Shown in pieces: positions 11,601-24,087 of a DNA stretch of 64,000 nucleotides; positions within the stretch are counted from its first letter, which is position 1, and the number at the start of each line of letters is the position of its first letter. A model generated the notes under the pieces. That model was not told where the DNA came from. It made no database searches and was given only the letters and a program-made list of their open reading frames with translations. Source of the DNA: Coffea arabica (lineage: Eukaryota; Streptophyta; Magnoliopsida; Gentianales; Rubiaceae); the NCBI RefSeq assembly GCF_036785885.1, contig NC_092323.1, positions 10,052,501-10,116,500 of the forward strand. Reading direction: 5' to 3'. Made by a program: the position numbers and the translations under genes.

Positions 11601-13505
11601 CAATATTGCATGTTTAGAATTGAATTAGAATGTTATTGGGTTGTTTCTAACGTTCTACGGAGGGGACCTCACAAACAGTACATGTTACTCGATCTGTACT
11701 CTGTGGAAGTGAACTTTCAGATGATTACAAAATGCAGTCCTCTTCCTCTCAAGGAATATGAAAATCATTCGCATTACAGACTTGAACTTGATAATTAGCT
11801 GATTGATAATGGACTTTTACATGCTGAGTGTTGAGTCCTTGCATATGCAATGGAACAAACGTTCATCTGGGAAAATTTCTCATAAAAATGGGTTCGTTTA
11901 ACCCGAGCTCTTTGCCCTGTGTTACTGGACAGTTAGTTTTAACTTCTCGGTGCTATCTTGATGGCAGAAAGCATCTAATTCAATGGTACTATTGTTTATA
12001 GGCTCTAATCGCAAGTTCATTTGCTAAAGCTGAGTTCAGCAGAGTCAAAGAGATAACATATGCAGTCTTAAAGGTGGTTTAGTCGCTCATGTCTCCTCAT
12101 TTGAGCTTTCCTTCAACCACATCTGAACAGTTTTTTCACCTCACCTATCTCCCTACTATTTAATGTTCTTTGATATATTGCCACCTATGCTTCTCCAGAC
12201 AGGATTACTCACAGGTGTTGCTTTAGCTGTCATATTGGGCTTGTCTCTTCCTCTATTGGCCAAATTGTTTACTACTGATGCACAAGTGCAAAATATAATT
12301 GGATCTGTTATACTGGTATGTTTATGACTGCACTTCTTTCAGTTTTAACAGTTTTCCTGTTTCTTTCCAAAAGACATAAATATCTGTGCCTTCACAGCTC
12401 GTCAGTGCCAGTCAGCCTCTTAGTGCTCTGGCATACGTTTTTGACGGTCTCCATTATGGTGTTTCTGATTTCCCCTATGCAGGTTGCTCGATGGTATGTG
12501 GCCTGTCTATAATGTTTAATAGTAGAATGTTTACCTTTACATTGTACGTCTTGACATTCATTTACAACTCCAAAAACTTTTCAGATGGTCATCGGGGCAA
12601 TCTCATCAGCATTTCTCATCCAAGCTTCTTCAATGCTTGGTCTTTCAGGAATTTGGTCAGGTTTGACTTTATTCATGGGGTTGCGCTCCATCAGTGGATT
12701 TTGGAGGTAAATGGCAGCAGTGGAATTTTTCTTGTCTCGGCACTGAGATTGTTGCTTTTATGGGTTCTCTCTTCCAAAATGCAATAGTACTGCAATACTT
12801 GTCTATGCAGAAACCCCAAAAGGAAAGTTTCATCTTAGAAACTACAGCAGCTTTATTGCTGAAAATTTCTGAATATTATCCGTGTCACTTCTCCTGAGTC
12901 TTGGTGACTTCTTCCTTTTTCTTGCCTAACGCTGCTAACTTCAAACCTGAGTCAGGGTGAAGTGCCCTTGAGTTTTTCTTTTTCCTGCAAAACGGACTCG
13001 ACGTTTTCAGTGATTTAAGAATTCTCACCAAGTAGTTTCTCGCTACGCTTGATATTGTGCATCTCGTGATTTACCATTAAATCTTTTCTCATTTTCAGGT
13101 TATCACAAAAAAGTGGTCCGTGGTGGTTCTTGCAGGACAGGAACGAACTTGAAACTAAGGTTGGTGGTAATGGCCCTTTTACTGTCATACTAAAAAACAA
13201 ACTTGATCTGATAATTACCCCTTCTTTAGACCATAAATGTTTAATATATAGAAAGAGCCAAAAAGAAAATGAGGGTTGTCCTTTCTTTTTTTTAAAAAAA
13301 AAAAATATTAGATAAGATTTTAGATTGCTGTAAAAATTGTTTATCTCGGCTACTTATCATATCGAAGGGAGAGGAGTTGGTTCAGATCAGTGTGCTTATC
13401 AAGCTAACCTTTTCAAGTCAGACATGAATACTTTGGATTTCCTTTTATCTTCATATAACTCAAGTTTGTCTTTCACAGGTCGCAGTGATTCCTGAACGGC
13501 AATGA
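8606..13505 (+). CDS. Chloroplast MATE-family transporter, DETOXIFICATION 44/45-like (upstream copy)
   Basis: Fourteen coding exons: 8606-8907, 9477-9619, 9926-10069, 10144-10268, 10435-10570, 10672-10768, 10842-10942, 11370-11533, 12002-12073, 12199-12315, 12398-12493, 12585-12706, 13099-13159, 13479-13505. They sum to 1707 nt, 568 codons plus stop, with frame kept throughout. The first ~95 residues look like a plastid transit peptide; then come the MATE core phrases ELAMLSLPAIAGQAIEPLAQ, FRGFKDTRTTVLCLG, STVASQYIVTILMLWHLNKR and ALAYVFDGLHYGVSDFPYAG. The DTX44-47 branch of plant MATEs (which includes EDS5) sits in the chloroplast envelope and moves organic anions; the substrate here is unknown. 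The ATG is supported by the parallel start in the downstream copy and by a leader acceptor at 8577. Intron 5 starts with GC, not GT (10571). Confidence 0.88.
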
Positions 13506-15300
13506 GTTCCGAAGCATTACTTGCTTCTGTTGCATTCATCTTTCTTCAGCTCCTCATTTCTTGACTCAATTTGTTCCCTGTTCTAAACATATGAAATAGT
13601 TGAGGAATCTGTGGTAACTCAGTCTGTTTAGGTGGAGCTGCATTAAGTTGTCTCCACATTTTATTCCATTCCATGCTCGCATATTGATATAATCTACACA
13701 ACCTGATGTTCAGTTGTCAAAAACCATACTCCTGTAACGAGCACAGATTGTATTCTCCAGATCCAAGGGCAACATGGTTGAAGATTAGATACAACCTACT
13801 GTCTCTATAGTTTCTTCTGTTAAAGTGTAAAACCACCGTACTTCAGAAATTTTCTGTTCATATAAATTTGGTCCTCTCATGGGGTCAAGAATGCCAGTGG
13901 GACAAATAAATTTGAGACCACGTATGAAGTGTAGTTGCTCCAATGATTCAGGAGATGGAGACCACTGACCAAATAACATGTTATCAGACACATGTGATGT
14001 CCTGTTAATTCAGCACAGCAGAGAGGAAACTACCCAAATTAAAGATGATATTGAAATCTACAGCAACTGATGATTGTGATTGAAAAGCAAGAACAATAAT
14101 GTTCAACTAATCTGTGAAATTGAAATTGGTGATGAGCTTTCTCATCCCAAGTTTAGGTTATTTACAACAAATGATTCTCACTTGTTTGTTTGTTGGATGA
14201 AAATGCCATAATAATTGAGTCTACTATGACTATCATTGAACCAAAAATCTTTCTCAGACTGCTATCATATTGCATTGAATCATCACTTAGTTTTATGGGA
14301 AGGACAGTACTAGTTTTCCTCCAACAAATAGAATGTATTGTGCTTTTCAAGAAGATCTCTCTCTCTAGTCTCTACTAAGAAAGAAAGATCTCAGACAAAT
14401 CACAACCCCCAATAATTCATTGCATTATTGGTACCTCAAACTCTAAAGATACAAAACATGTGGTTTTCTTGCAATTATCAGTGTAGGGTCTTCCTAACGA
14501 TGGAACAGCAATTGTTTCCACCTTTAAAATTGCATGAATCAGCAGCAAGCAAATGGAATGGAGAATATCATCAACTGTTTTAATAGTCTCCAACAAATTA
14601 TCAATAATGTTTCACGTGTAATATGCCAAGAAAAACATGTAATACTCTATGAATCATTTCTAACATATGTGATTGTCCAACTCCGGTGGTACGGAGTGTC
14701 GGTAGACTTTGCTGTATCAGCTTGGCATTTTCCAACCAAATTAGAATTGCAAAACGAAAATAATAAAGTGTGTTTGGATATTTGATTATTTGAAATAATT
14801 TTTTGAAAAAAATACTGTAACACTTCTTTAATGTGATATATGTTATATAAAAAGCATATCACATATGAAAAAAAAGCAATTTCCATTTTTTTTTCGTTTT
14901 TGTACTAAGAATTGTAATAATATAATATAATATATTCGTCTAGAACTCTTTTTTGTACTAAGAATTCGTAATAGTATAAAACATACTCATATATAATTAC
15001 AAAAAATATATATATATAATGACTGAAAAGACTACTTATATAAAATGGAACTGGGCCCCATAAAATTTGCCGCCACATTTCTACCAAATCATCATATTTC
15101 CTCAAGTCCCAACTACCCACCCCTCCTTCATTCAAAGCCTTATATCATTCATCACATTTCTTATATTGTAGAATATGTCGTGATCACACTTACGTATATA
15201 CATACTTTCCACCAAAGCAGGCCACGCAGACACACACCAGTGCACACATTAGTCCATAATAAATGACAAAAAATTCATAGCAACTTTCTGGCCTGGTTTG
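13506..15300. other. Spacer between the two MATE genes
   Basis: Contains the 3' flank of the first gene and the promoter of the second. A truncated MITE arm lies at about 14768-14880 (gtgtttggatatttgattat... then actgtaacacttctttaatgtgat), of the same family as 42361-42516. No other gene seen. Confidence 0.5.
15036..15045 (+). promoter_or_regulatory. Candidate TATA box of the downstream MATE gene
   Basis: ttatataaaa lies ahead of a probable leader exon that ends at a donor near 15340 (cctcag|gtaatt). The leader intron would end at 15637 (ttccag), 27 bp before the ATG at 15664. The assignment is by position and consensus only. Confidence 0.4.
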
Positions 15301-15663
15301 TCTTTCAGATTATATGTTCTTCTCCACTTGAAGCCTCAGGTAATTCTATTATTCTTCTTCTTCTTGCAAATTCGAATGTTGTATGCTTTTGTACTGCATT
15401 AAAGCTCCAGTCTTTTAAGGTTGGGCCCAGAATTTGCTGTTCTTGACGTATAGAACTAGTAAATAGCATTCCTTGCTTATGTTATCAAAAGGGTTGTTGA
15501 AATCCAGCGTTTTCAGTTTGAAATCCTTAACATTTCTTAATTAACACGAGATACTTGCTAGCATTATAACCAAGACTTAAGACAGATCTTCATTTTTTCC
15601 TTTCCTTTTTCCTTTGTTGCTTGGTTGAATTTCCAGATACTGATCGGCTTCAAGTGGGAAGAA

Positions 15664-18600
15664 ATGGCGGCAATTAAGCTTCATGGAGGGGTAGCTCCTG
15701 GGATTTCTGGTACAAAATGCGAAAGAAGAGTGATAAAGAAAGCCTTTAGAGTTGGAATTTTGAGTGGGATTTCTAGTAATCATCATTTTCTTGGAGTGAG
15801 TCAGAGGAAAGGGTTCAGATTCAATAATGCTGTTAAGAATTGTGCTTATGTAAGTGATCAAGGTGCTCTGGAGTATGAGATTGGTACTTCTGGTGCACAG
15901 GAAAGGTTTACATCAACCAGAGAGAAGCTCATCAATGGATCAAATGAAGGAGCAATGTAAGACTCAGGTTCCAATCTACAGCGAATATTTTTTTCCCATT
16001 TTTCTTCAAATTTTTTGTTCTTATGGTTTTAACGTTTTAAATCCTCCAGCGTTACAGACAGATGCTAGTGGTTCATTCTGTCTTCCTATATTATAAGATT
16101 TGAATGAGTCTGATATATGTGCTTTTATTAAAGAACCTGCACGCTTTTCTGGACTGTTTGAATTTGCTTGGTTTAATGTAATTTTGGCTCAAGGAAGAAC
16201 CTCCTTTGGCAGATATCACAGTTTGAGTTGGGACAAAATACAGCAGTAGAATTGTTTCCCCTGTTCCTTACTTCTAGCTAATGGTTATAGCTTTGAACGT
16301 CTCCTGCCAAATGAAGAAACAACAGAAAACATAAAATTCCTGAATCGTGGTTCTCAGTGCATTGACAGGAATATCTTCAGAACAGCAACAGACCCCAAGT
16401 GTCCAAACTGAGCTTATTATGCTATCTGTACCAGCTATTGCGGGACAAGCAATTGAACCACTGGCACAACTTATGGAAACAGCTTACATCGGAAAGCTAG
16501 GTAAGCCTTTGTACATGCTTTCCTCCAGTGTTAAGCCCTAGTAACAAATCTTGGTTTGCTTTGAAACACTATGTTGTCAACATGGACCCTGGTCCACTGC
16601 TTCTAAAGCTTCTGACTTGAAATTAAATTTTTTAAAAGGTGCATTGGACTTGGCATCTGCTGGGATATCGATATGCATATTTAACATTATATCAAAGGTA
16701 TTCAATATCCCTCTCCTCAGCGTGGCAACTTCATTTGTCGCTGAAGACATTTCTAGGCAAGGCAATGAAGAATCTTCTTCAGGTTAGCTTAAATGGAAGC
16801 TGAGGATGTTGAAATGAAAAGACTACGTTTGTTCAGATAATTATGAAATCTTTGATGATACAGATGAAAGAATGACACTTCCCTCTGTCTCTACTGCCTT
16901 GGTGTTGTCCATGGGAATTGGTTTGTTTGAGGCTGCAGCAATGTTTTTTGGATCAGGAGTGTTTCTCAGCATGATGGGTATATCAATGGTGAGTGGTACT
17001 TGTCTAGGACAAACATTACAAGTCAAGCTACATGTTTCCATGGGTTTGAACCACATGTTAGGTTAAACCATTTTCTAGATTCAGATTCGGGTGCTGTCAA
17101 GAACCTTTACTGACATCTCTCGTCTTTAACAGGCTTCTCCGATGCGGATCCCAGCAGAACACTTTCTTAAACTTAGAGCACTTGGTGCACCAGCTGTTGT
17201 TCTTTCTCTGGCTATTCAGGGCATCCTACGTGGTTTTAAGGATACTCGGACTCCTGTTCTATGTTTAGGTAAGATTGTACATGTTGACAAAACTATAGTA
17301 ATTGCGAATTTTATCAGCTTACACAGGAGCATACTGGAAGTGTCATTAGACACCAGAAGTTCACCTTGCTATGTTCTATTGTAATAATAGCTTTTGGTAG
17401 CATGTTTATGAAATTTCATTTATTTCTCATGTTCTTTCTGAACAAAAGATAAAGTAATAGTTTTGTTTTAGGTGACTAAAATGACTCGTGCATTGTCAAT
17501 TCATTTACTTCTCCAGCTTCGGTTAGCGAACGAAAGAAAGCTCGTCTTCACTTAAGTGACAGCTGCCTCAAAGAAGTCATGGTTCAACCGATTAAGTAGA
17601 TTGTGCTTGATGTGTGATAGCATGCCCCATTATAAACACAAATCTCATTTCTTTACTAAACAGATATCCTTGTTCATCTCTTCCTATCCTTAAAGTAATT
17701 GGTTAAGAGCTGGATACAGTTCATGTTGAGTTGCATCTACACAATTATACTAGGGAATGAGACCCAGAACACTTTAGAATACTTTTGGTAAATAGACACC
17801 AGTGACATCACTTTGTTTTCTTGTCTTGAGCGATTCATAAAATGAACGTGCAGGGCTTGGAAATTTTGCAGCTGTATTCTTCTTTCCAGTAGCAATGTAT
17901 GTTTTCCAATTGGGAGTAACTGGTGCAGCCATTTCCACAGTCGCATCTCAGTAAGTACTTTCACCATCATTGTTGCTTCCAATTTACATCTGGCATTGAC
18001 AATCCTATATTTCAACATGTCAGATATATTGTGACCCTGTTGATGCTATGGCATCTAAATAAGAGAACGGCATTGTTGCTACCCAGTTTGAAAAGTTTGC
18101 ACTTTGGTGACTACTTAAAATCTGGTGCGCCATCGTTTCTTGGTCTCTCGCTCATATGATCTGGTCCTGTTGATTAAAATTTTTCACCATTCTTGCTGTA
18201 GTAGGTTCCTTAATTTCCTTTCAAGGTGCTTACAGTCTCTCTTAGCTCATGTTAAATGACTTCGATAAGAATGTAATACCGATAATAAGTAATTGGTTTA
18301 ATCTTCAAATGTCAGTATCATTTTAATTTTTTTCATTTGAAACAGATAGCATCTTTGTAGATGAGATAAATAATTGCCAACAAGTTTGAAATCAAGAGTT
18401 TTCATTTAGTTTCTTACTTTTTTCACTTGTGTGGTGGGGTGGCACGGCTCTTTTTTTTGAAGAAAGCATATGTCATTTTCACTTTTCAATTGTATGTAGG
18501 TGGTTTTCTTCTTGGAAGAACTCTTGCTGCTGTCCTGACTGTGACTCTTAGCACATCAATGGCTGCTCGTCAAGGAGCCTTATCCATGGCTGCCCATCAA

Positions 18601-20443
18601 ATATGCTTGCAAGTATGGTTGTCTGCATCTCTCCTCGTAGATGCCCAAGCTGCGGCTGGCCAGGTGAAAACTAATTATGTTTGACAATTCTCTGCTAATT
18701 CTGGAAGGCAGTTTTGCATTTCTAACATGTATTCAAGATGCAAAGAAGTCAGTTCTGTGTATAATTGCCAATTATGCTCTTTCCTTGTCAAGGCAATAAA
18801 AATAAATCTGAGTTAGAATTAATAGATCTGTATAAGTTTTTGTCCTCATGGGCTTGCATATTGTCATTTGATATACTCACTATTGTATTGAAATAACATT
18901 AGAGAATGCAAATTTTGCTCATCTAGTACGATTCAGTGAATGATTGATTTCTTTACCATTTGTTCAACTTGAAGGCACTCATTGCAAGTTCTTTAGCAAA
19001 ACGTGATTATGGAAGAGTAAAAGAAATTACTTATATGGCTATAAAGGTGAGTTAATCTCTTGCATCAATCTGTGTTGGGCTTCCCTGGGAGAGTAATTAT
19101 TTTGGAGATATCCATTATATTTGATTTGTTGATCTGTTAGCAATTACATTATGCAGACAGGATTATTCACTGGCATTTCTATAGCTGTTATATTGGGTCT
19201 GTCTTTTCCTTCAATAGCCAAGTTGTTCACCAATGATGTGCAAGTGCTGGATATTGTTAAGTCCGGATTACTGGTTAGTGAATGATTCTGCATGCCGCAG
19301 TTAAGCTTTCAGTTTTTTTCCTCTCGTGTCCCTGATAATGCTTATTTTTGTCTACAGTTTGTCAGTGCCAGTCAACCTCTCAATGCTTTAGCCTATATTT
19401 TTGATGGGCTGCATTATGGAGTTTCAGATTTCCCATTTGCAGCTTGCTCCATGGTAAGTGGTCCATAAGATTTGGAAAAGCAATATATGTTGAACATACA
19501 TTTTGTTGTAAATGGCTTCTTATGACTTGAAATGATTTGTAGATGGTCGTGGGGGCAATATCATCAGCATTTCTGCTCTATGCTCCTTCAATAGTTGGTC
19601 TTTCAGGAGTTTGGTCTGGTTTGACAATCTTCATGGGGTTGCGTACTGTGGCCGGGTATATGAGGTAAGCTCCGGCTACTTAAGGTTATATCTGAAAATG
19701 TGGTTACGATTTGTATATGGTCCTCGATTAACATTGCTTCCTACAAAACTTTCTTGTATCGAAACTTTTTTCATTTTTGGTCCTGTGGAGGGACCGTAAT
19801 CTTCTCGTATAGAAACTTCAGTTAGAGGTGTTTGCAGGAATATATGACTCATAATTGGCTTCTTAAATTTCGCTGTAATACAGCTACATGTCTGGTAAAC
19901 GTAGTGAAGCGTGAGCATCCTTAAATTATATACAACAAGTCAAGTAAGATCAAGTATGTGTCTTCAACAAAACCATATGGTTTGGTACATCCATTGCATC
20001 TGTCATAGTATGTTAATTTCCATAGATGTTGAAGAACATAGATCTACTTAACAACAAAAGTTAAAGCAACTACTAATGCCTCAATTATTAGTTTCACCTA
20101 AGTTCTTGCATCAATCTTGACTTGGGCTTTATCTTGGTTAATGGTCCCTATTTCCTCTGCTGCATTTTTCCTCATCGAATTGACGAATGCCAACAATGTT
20201 GTTTTTGCTGCTTGTTATAATACCTTTTTGCTGCTTGTTTTTGCTACTTTATCTTGGTTTCAGACTGAGACATTTACATGTGATGGAATACTACTGCTCC
20301 ATCCTGCAAAGTGCATACATCAATTTTCAAGAACATCTGATTTAGTGTATTTCCTTTTCAGACTATTAGCAAAGGATGGACCATGGTGGTTCTTGCAGGA
20401 AAATAAGAAAACGGAGGTCGGTGACATGAAACTGTATTCATAA
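15664..20443 (+). CDS. Chloroplast MATE-family transporter, DETOXIFICATION 44/45-like (downstream copy)
   Basis: Thirteen coding exons: 15664-15956, 16358-16500, 16639-16782, 16864-16988, 17133-17268, 17854-17950, 18024-18124, 18500-18663, 18975-19046, 19157-19273, 19358-19453, 19543-19664, 20362-20443. Total 1692 nt, 563 codons plus stop. Exons 2-12 match the upstream copy in length exactly (143, 144, 125, 136, 97, 101, 164, 72, 117, 96, 122). Phrases include ELIMLSVPAIAGQAIEPLAQ, LRGFKDTRTPVLCLG and ALAYIFDGLHYGVSDFPFAA. An N-terminal transit peptide of about 90 residues precedes the MATE domain. The last exon reads through the site where the other copy splices (GAG|gtcggt near 20422) and ends ...GDMKLYS, so the two C termini differ. 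A tandem duplicate of the gene before it, old enough that introns no longer align by eye. Confidence 0.88.
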
Positions 20444-21775
20444 GCATCAGGACACTTTCTTTCTGTGTTTTTACCAGAAGCTCTGATTGAGTTGGTTATC
20501 TATTTCGGTAGTTCTAAATATGTTTTCTAAACTTCTGCAAAAACGACAGTTTGTTTTGTATATATGATAAGGCTTTCAATGAAAAGATAGGAATAGGCTA
20601 CTTATCTCTGTCTTTCCTTTTTTTCTCCCCCAAGAAAAGAAAGGCTTTATGTAAAAGTCTTTTATTTTATTTTATTTTATGTTTTTAAGTAGTTTTCAGG
20701 ACTTTGAACTCAATGTTGTGTGTTTCTAATTTCTATAATTGTCCTATGCAAAATTAAGTCCTAGGGATACATGTCAAATCATCAAATCCAAGAGTTAATA
20801 GGATTAAAAATAGCAACTTAAATTCCTATGCCTCTGGGTGAGATGCCTACTGTTCTGCTTACTTTTCTAGTATACAAACATTTGTTGGTAATAAATTGTG
20901 TTCTGCTGACTTGGTCTATCTGAGCACTGAATGGAAAATTCATCAATTTTTATTTTGAGTGGGGATAAATTTCCCATGTGAGTTTTCAGTATCTAATTTG
21001 ATTAGATGCACTCCTTATGCTTTATCTTCAGACGTGTAATAGCATGGAGACTTTGCCAACAGGCAATAAGATACATGTTAATGGAAAGTCAAGCAACCGA
21101 AGAAAGAAAAACCAGAAATATGGTGGCCGAAAAAAAAAAAAGAACAAGTGTTATAACAGAAAATTAAGCATAAAAGAATGAGTAAATCTTATATACATTG
21201 ATGGTACATACACTATCACCGTTGGATCATGATCAACGTGCAAAAATTGAATATCAAATTTAAATTTTATATTATTATCATTCATTCAACGCTGCCAGTG
21301 TTGAATTAATTTTAAAAGAGAAATAAATCTTATATAAGTTTTGTCATCGTTCAGAATTTTTGTATTGTAGTTCATGTAATCTAGTATTGTTCAAATTGTT
21401 TATGCTGGTGACATGAAAAGGGGGGGAGAGGAAAGAGGAGGAGGAAGAGTGAGGGAGAGTACAAAGGAGAAAGGAGGTGGTGGGTTGTGGTAATTGTTAT
21501 CGTGGAATCAAATAATTCTTTACAATAAATTTCAAGATCATTAAACAACCCATAAAAACAAAAGGCTAAAAATGCATAAACGAAGTACCAAATCCAAAAT
21601 GAAGACTTGAGCAAAAATATATGAGAGTGAATTGATGAAAGTAGTACCTTGACTTGTGAAAGAGACTTGTATATGCCCCAGTTGCGGCTCGCAAAGCAAG
21701 ACCAACATAACTTTGTTATGGATTCTTTTTAGGTCGTCTGTGCCTTTATTTCCTGCTGGAGACCAATCAAATGAA
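20444..21775. other. Intergenic DNA with a MITE-like block
   Basis: No gene seen. About 21180-21345 reads aaatcttatatacattgatgg ... with a matching inverted end (aaatcttatataag), like the elements near 3855-4000 and 28585-28720; probably a small MITE family. Confidence 0.4.
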
Positions 21776-22193
21776 CTAAATTAAATACATCAAGTTAATG
21801 TAATCGGAATCGAGAAAGTGATTGAATGAAGAATATATTACATTTGAGTGTTGTTCCAAGAAAGTCATCGACTTGAACACATTGAAGCATTTACTGCATT
21901 CCACCTTGAGTTTGGATGTTTCATCTTCTTGTGGGATTTCAAGGCAAATCCCACAAGGAGTTGGTCTTGCTACTCTTGCATGCAACCAACAATTCAACTA
22001 CTTCGTTTTTTGGACGTTGTCTCCTGTTCCAACGATATGAATCAAATTAATAAAAATAAACCCAACTTTGTGCAGCAGAAATAATAAAATTATTGAACCA
22101 AGAATTGAGGCTACGTACGTGCTCATTTTTGTGCTGTTCCAGAGAAGCAATGGTCTGGAAAACGTTGAAACATGTCCCGCATTTAATCTTGAA
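21776..22193 (-). pseudogene. C2H2-zinc-finger-like gene remnant, cut by a Helitron
   Basis: The minus strand shows two related motifs: KIKCGTCFNVFQTIASLEQH (about 22130-22190) and VECSKCFNVFKSMTFLEQHS (about 21840-21900), the latter preceded by PCGICLEIPQ. Both have the Cys-x2-Cys-Phe...Leu-x2-His layout of a plant C2H2 finger. They lie in separate exon-like pieces. The first motif starts immediately beside the Helitron 3' end at 22194, so any upstream part of the gene has been separated from it. I cannot name the gene; it may be a broken fragment or the tail of one interrupted by the insertion. Confidence 0.45.
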
Positions 22194-22570
22194 CTAGTTT
22201 TTTAGGCCTCGCGCTACGCGCGAGGTTGCCCTAACTTGTGTTAATTTAATTTAATTTTATGGAGTAGGTTAAACGATGATAATTGGTAATATGATTGCAT
22301 TTGATAATTAGAAAGTCATTTTGTATAGAAGGTATAGATGTATCAGTGTATGTATATATCAACCGTTATATGTAGTTGTTTTTAAACTGGTTTTTTTTTC
22401 CCCTGGTTGAAATATTTATTTTAAGTTAAACGTTCCTTTGTTGGAACACAAGGGAAATCGTAGTGAAGAACAAATTTAGTTTATCATGAAAATTCTTGCT
22501 TCTCAAGGTAAAACAAAGCAAGAAAGCTAAAGTGGGAAAACAAAAAGTTGGGCTTGAATATAAAGTATGG

Positions 22571-23790
22571 AGTAGAGGTGTTGAAATGAGTGACTTGGGT
22601 GGGTTTGAGTTGGATAAAATGGGTAATGGGTATAAGTGAATTAACTCATTTATACCAATTTAATTAGATAGATATAAATGGGTAAGTCAAAAAATGAATT
22701 GGGTAACTCAATTATCCATTTACAACTTATTTATTTTAACTTTTGGTAAACTCATTTAAATTTATTTTTGCAAAACAAGTTATTAATTTATACCACTCTT
22801 TGTACCCATTATTAGTTTTAAATATTTATTTATAATGTTCAATAAATTTAATTATCAATTTTTTTTCATTTATACTCTATGTTACAAAATTATCTATTAT
22901 TTAATAATTGAATAATAAGAATATAAAAATTTGAACTAAGTACTATAAAAATTAATATAAAAATTTAATTCAAAAATTTTGAACTTATACCATCTATTCA
23001 TGGATCGGTATAGGTAAATTTAATTAGGTGGGTTGATTTGTCACCTCTAGTAATAATTGAATAATAAGAATATACAAATTTGAACAAAGTACTATAAAAA
23101 TTAATATAAAAATTTAATTCAAAAATTTTGAACTTATACCATCTATTCATGGACGGGTATAGGTAAATTTAATTAGGTGGGTTGATTTGTCACCTCTAGT
23201 ATCGAGCCATTATAACAATTGGTTTGATTTTTATTAATATTGTCAACAAAATGGCTACGAAAAATGAGTACGAATTTGGGTTGGATAAAATGGGTAATGG
23301 GTATAAGTAAATTAACTCATTTATACTCATTTAATTAGATAGGTATAAATGGGTAAGTCAAAAAATGAATTGTGTAACTCAATTACCCATTTACAACTTA
23401 TTTATTTTAACTTTTGGTAAACTCATTTAAATTTATTTTTGCAAAACAAGTTATCAATTTATACCACTCTTTGTACCCATTATTAGTTTTAAATATTTAT
23501 TTATAATGTTTAATAAATTTAATTACCAATTTTTTTTCATTTATACTCTATGTTACAAAATTATCTATTATTTAATAATTGAATAATAAGAATATAAAAA
23601 TTTGAACTAAGTACTATAAAAATTAATATAAAAATTTAATTCAAAAATTTTGAACTTATACCATCTATTCATGGACCGGTATAGGTAAATTTAATTAGGT
23701 GGGTTGATTTGTCACCTCTAGTATCGAGCCATTATAACAATGGGTTTGAGTTTTATTAATATTGTCAACAAAATGGCTACGAAAAATGAG
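22571..23790. repeat. Tandemly duplicated hAT-like MITE block
   Basis: A ~480-bp unit (22571-23052) begins tagaggtg and ends cacctcta, the ends of a common hAT-type MITE. Its right third recurs at about 23051-23199, and a nearly full second copy follows at about 23275-23728, each closing with gatttgtcacctctag. The phrase tatcgagccattataacaa then attgtcaacaaaatggctac follows both the second and third endings, so an internal segment of roughly 525 bp was duplicated after the MITE had inserted. Confidence 0.7.
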
Positions 23791-23982
23791 TACGAATTTC
23801 GTCCAACATGGTAAGTTGTTTCTTCTACAATCTATACTGAAAATGTTTAAAAGGTAAGATGAGGGTTTGAAAATCAAAGTCAAAGGTAGATGCCACGAGT
23901 GCAGGACCATCTCTCGCTCTCTCTATCTCTGTTGGGCTCAATGTATCCAAAGTGGCAAAATTTTCGTTGAAATGGAATTTCT

Positions 23983-24087
23983 CATTTCACATGTTAGGCG
24001 TAGCTGGTGTATTCGGCGGCTCCCTATTCAGTGCCCATAACAATGTTAGGCGTAGCTGGTGTATTCGGCGGCTCCTTATTCAGTGCC
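23983..24087 (+). pseudogene. psbA: Plastid psbA (D1) fragment in nuclear DNA, tandemly doubled
   Basis: From catttcacatgttaggcgta to ctattcagtgcc (23983-24035) the sequence equals a short stretch of the chloroplast psbA gene as I remember it, encoding HMLGVAGVFGGSLFSA of the photosystem II D1 protein. A second copy (24043-24087) starts again at atgttaggcg with one difference, giving a repeat period of 52 bp. The flanking sequence is not psbA. It is a nuclear plastid-DNA scrap lying inside the Helitron, not a gene. Confidence 0.75.

Noticed and set aside
21381-21614. 77-codon minus-strand frame
   Set aside because: Low-complexity purine/pyrimidine tract, with no domain or splice support.
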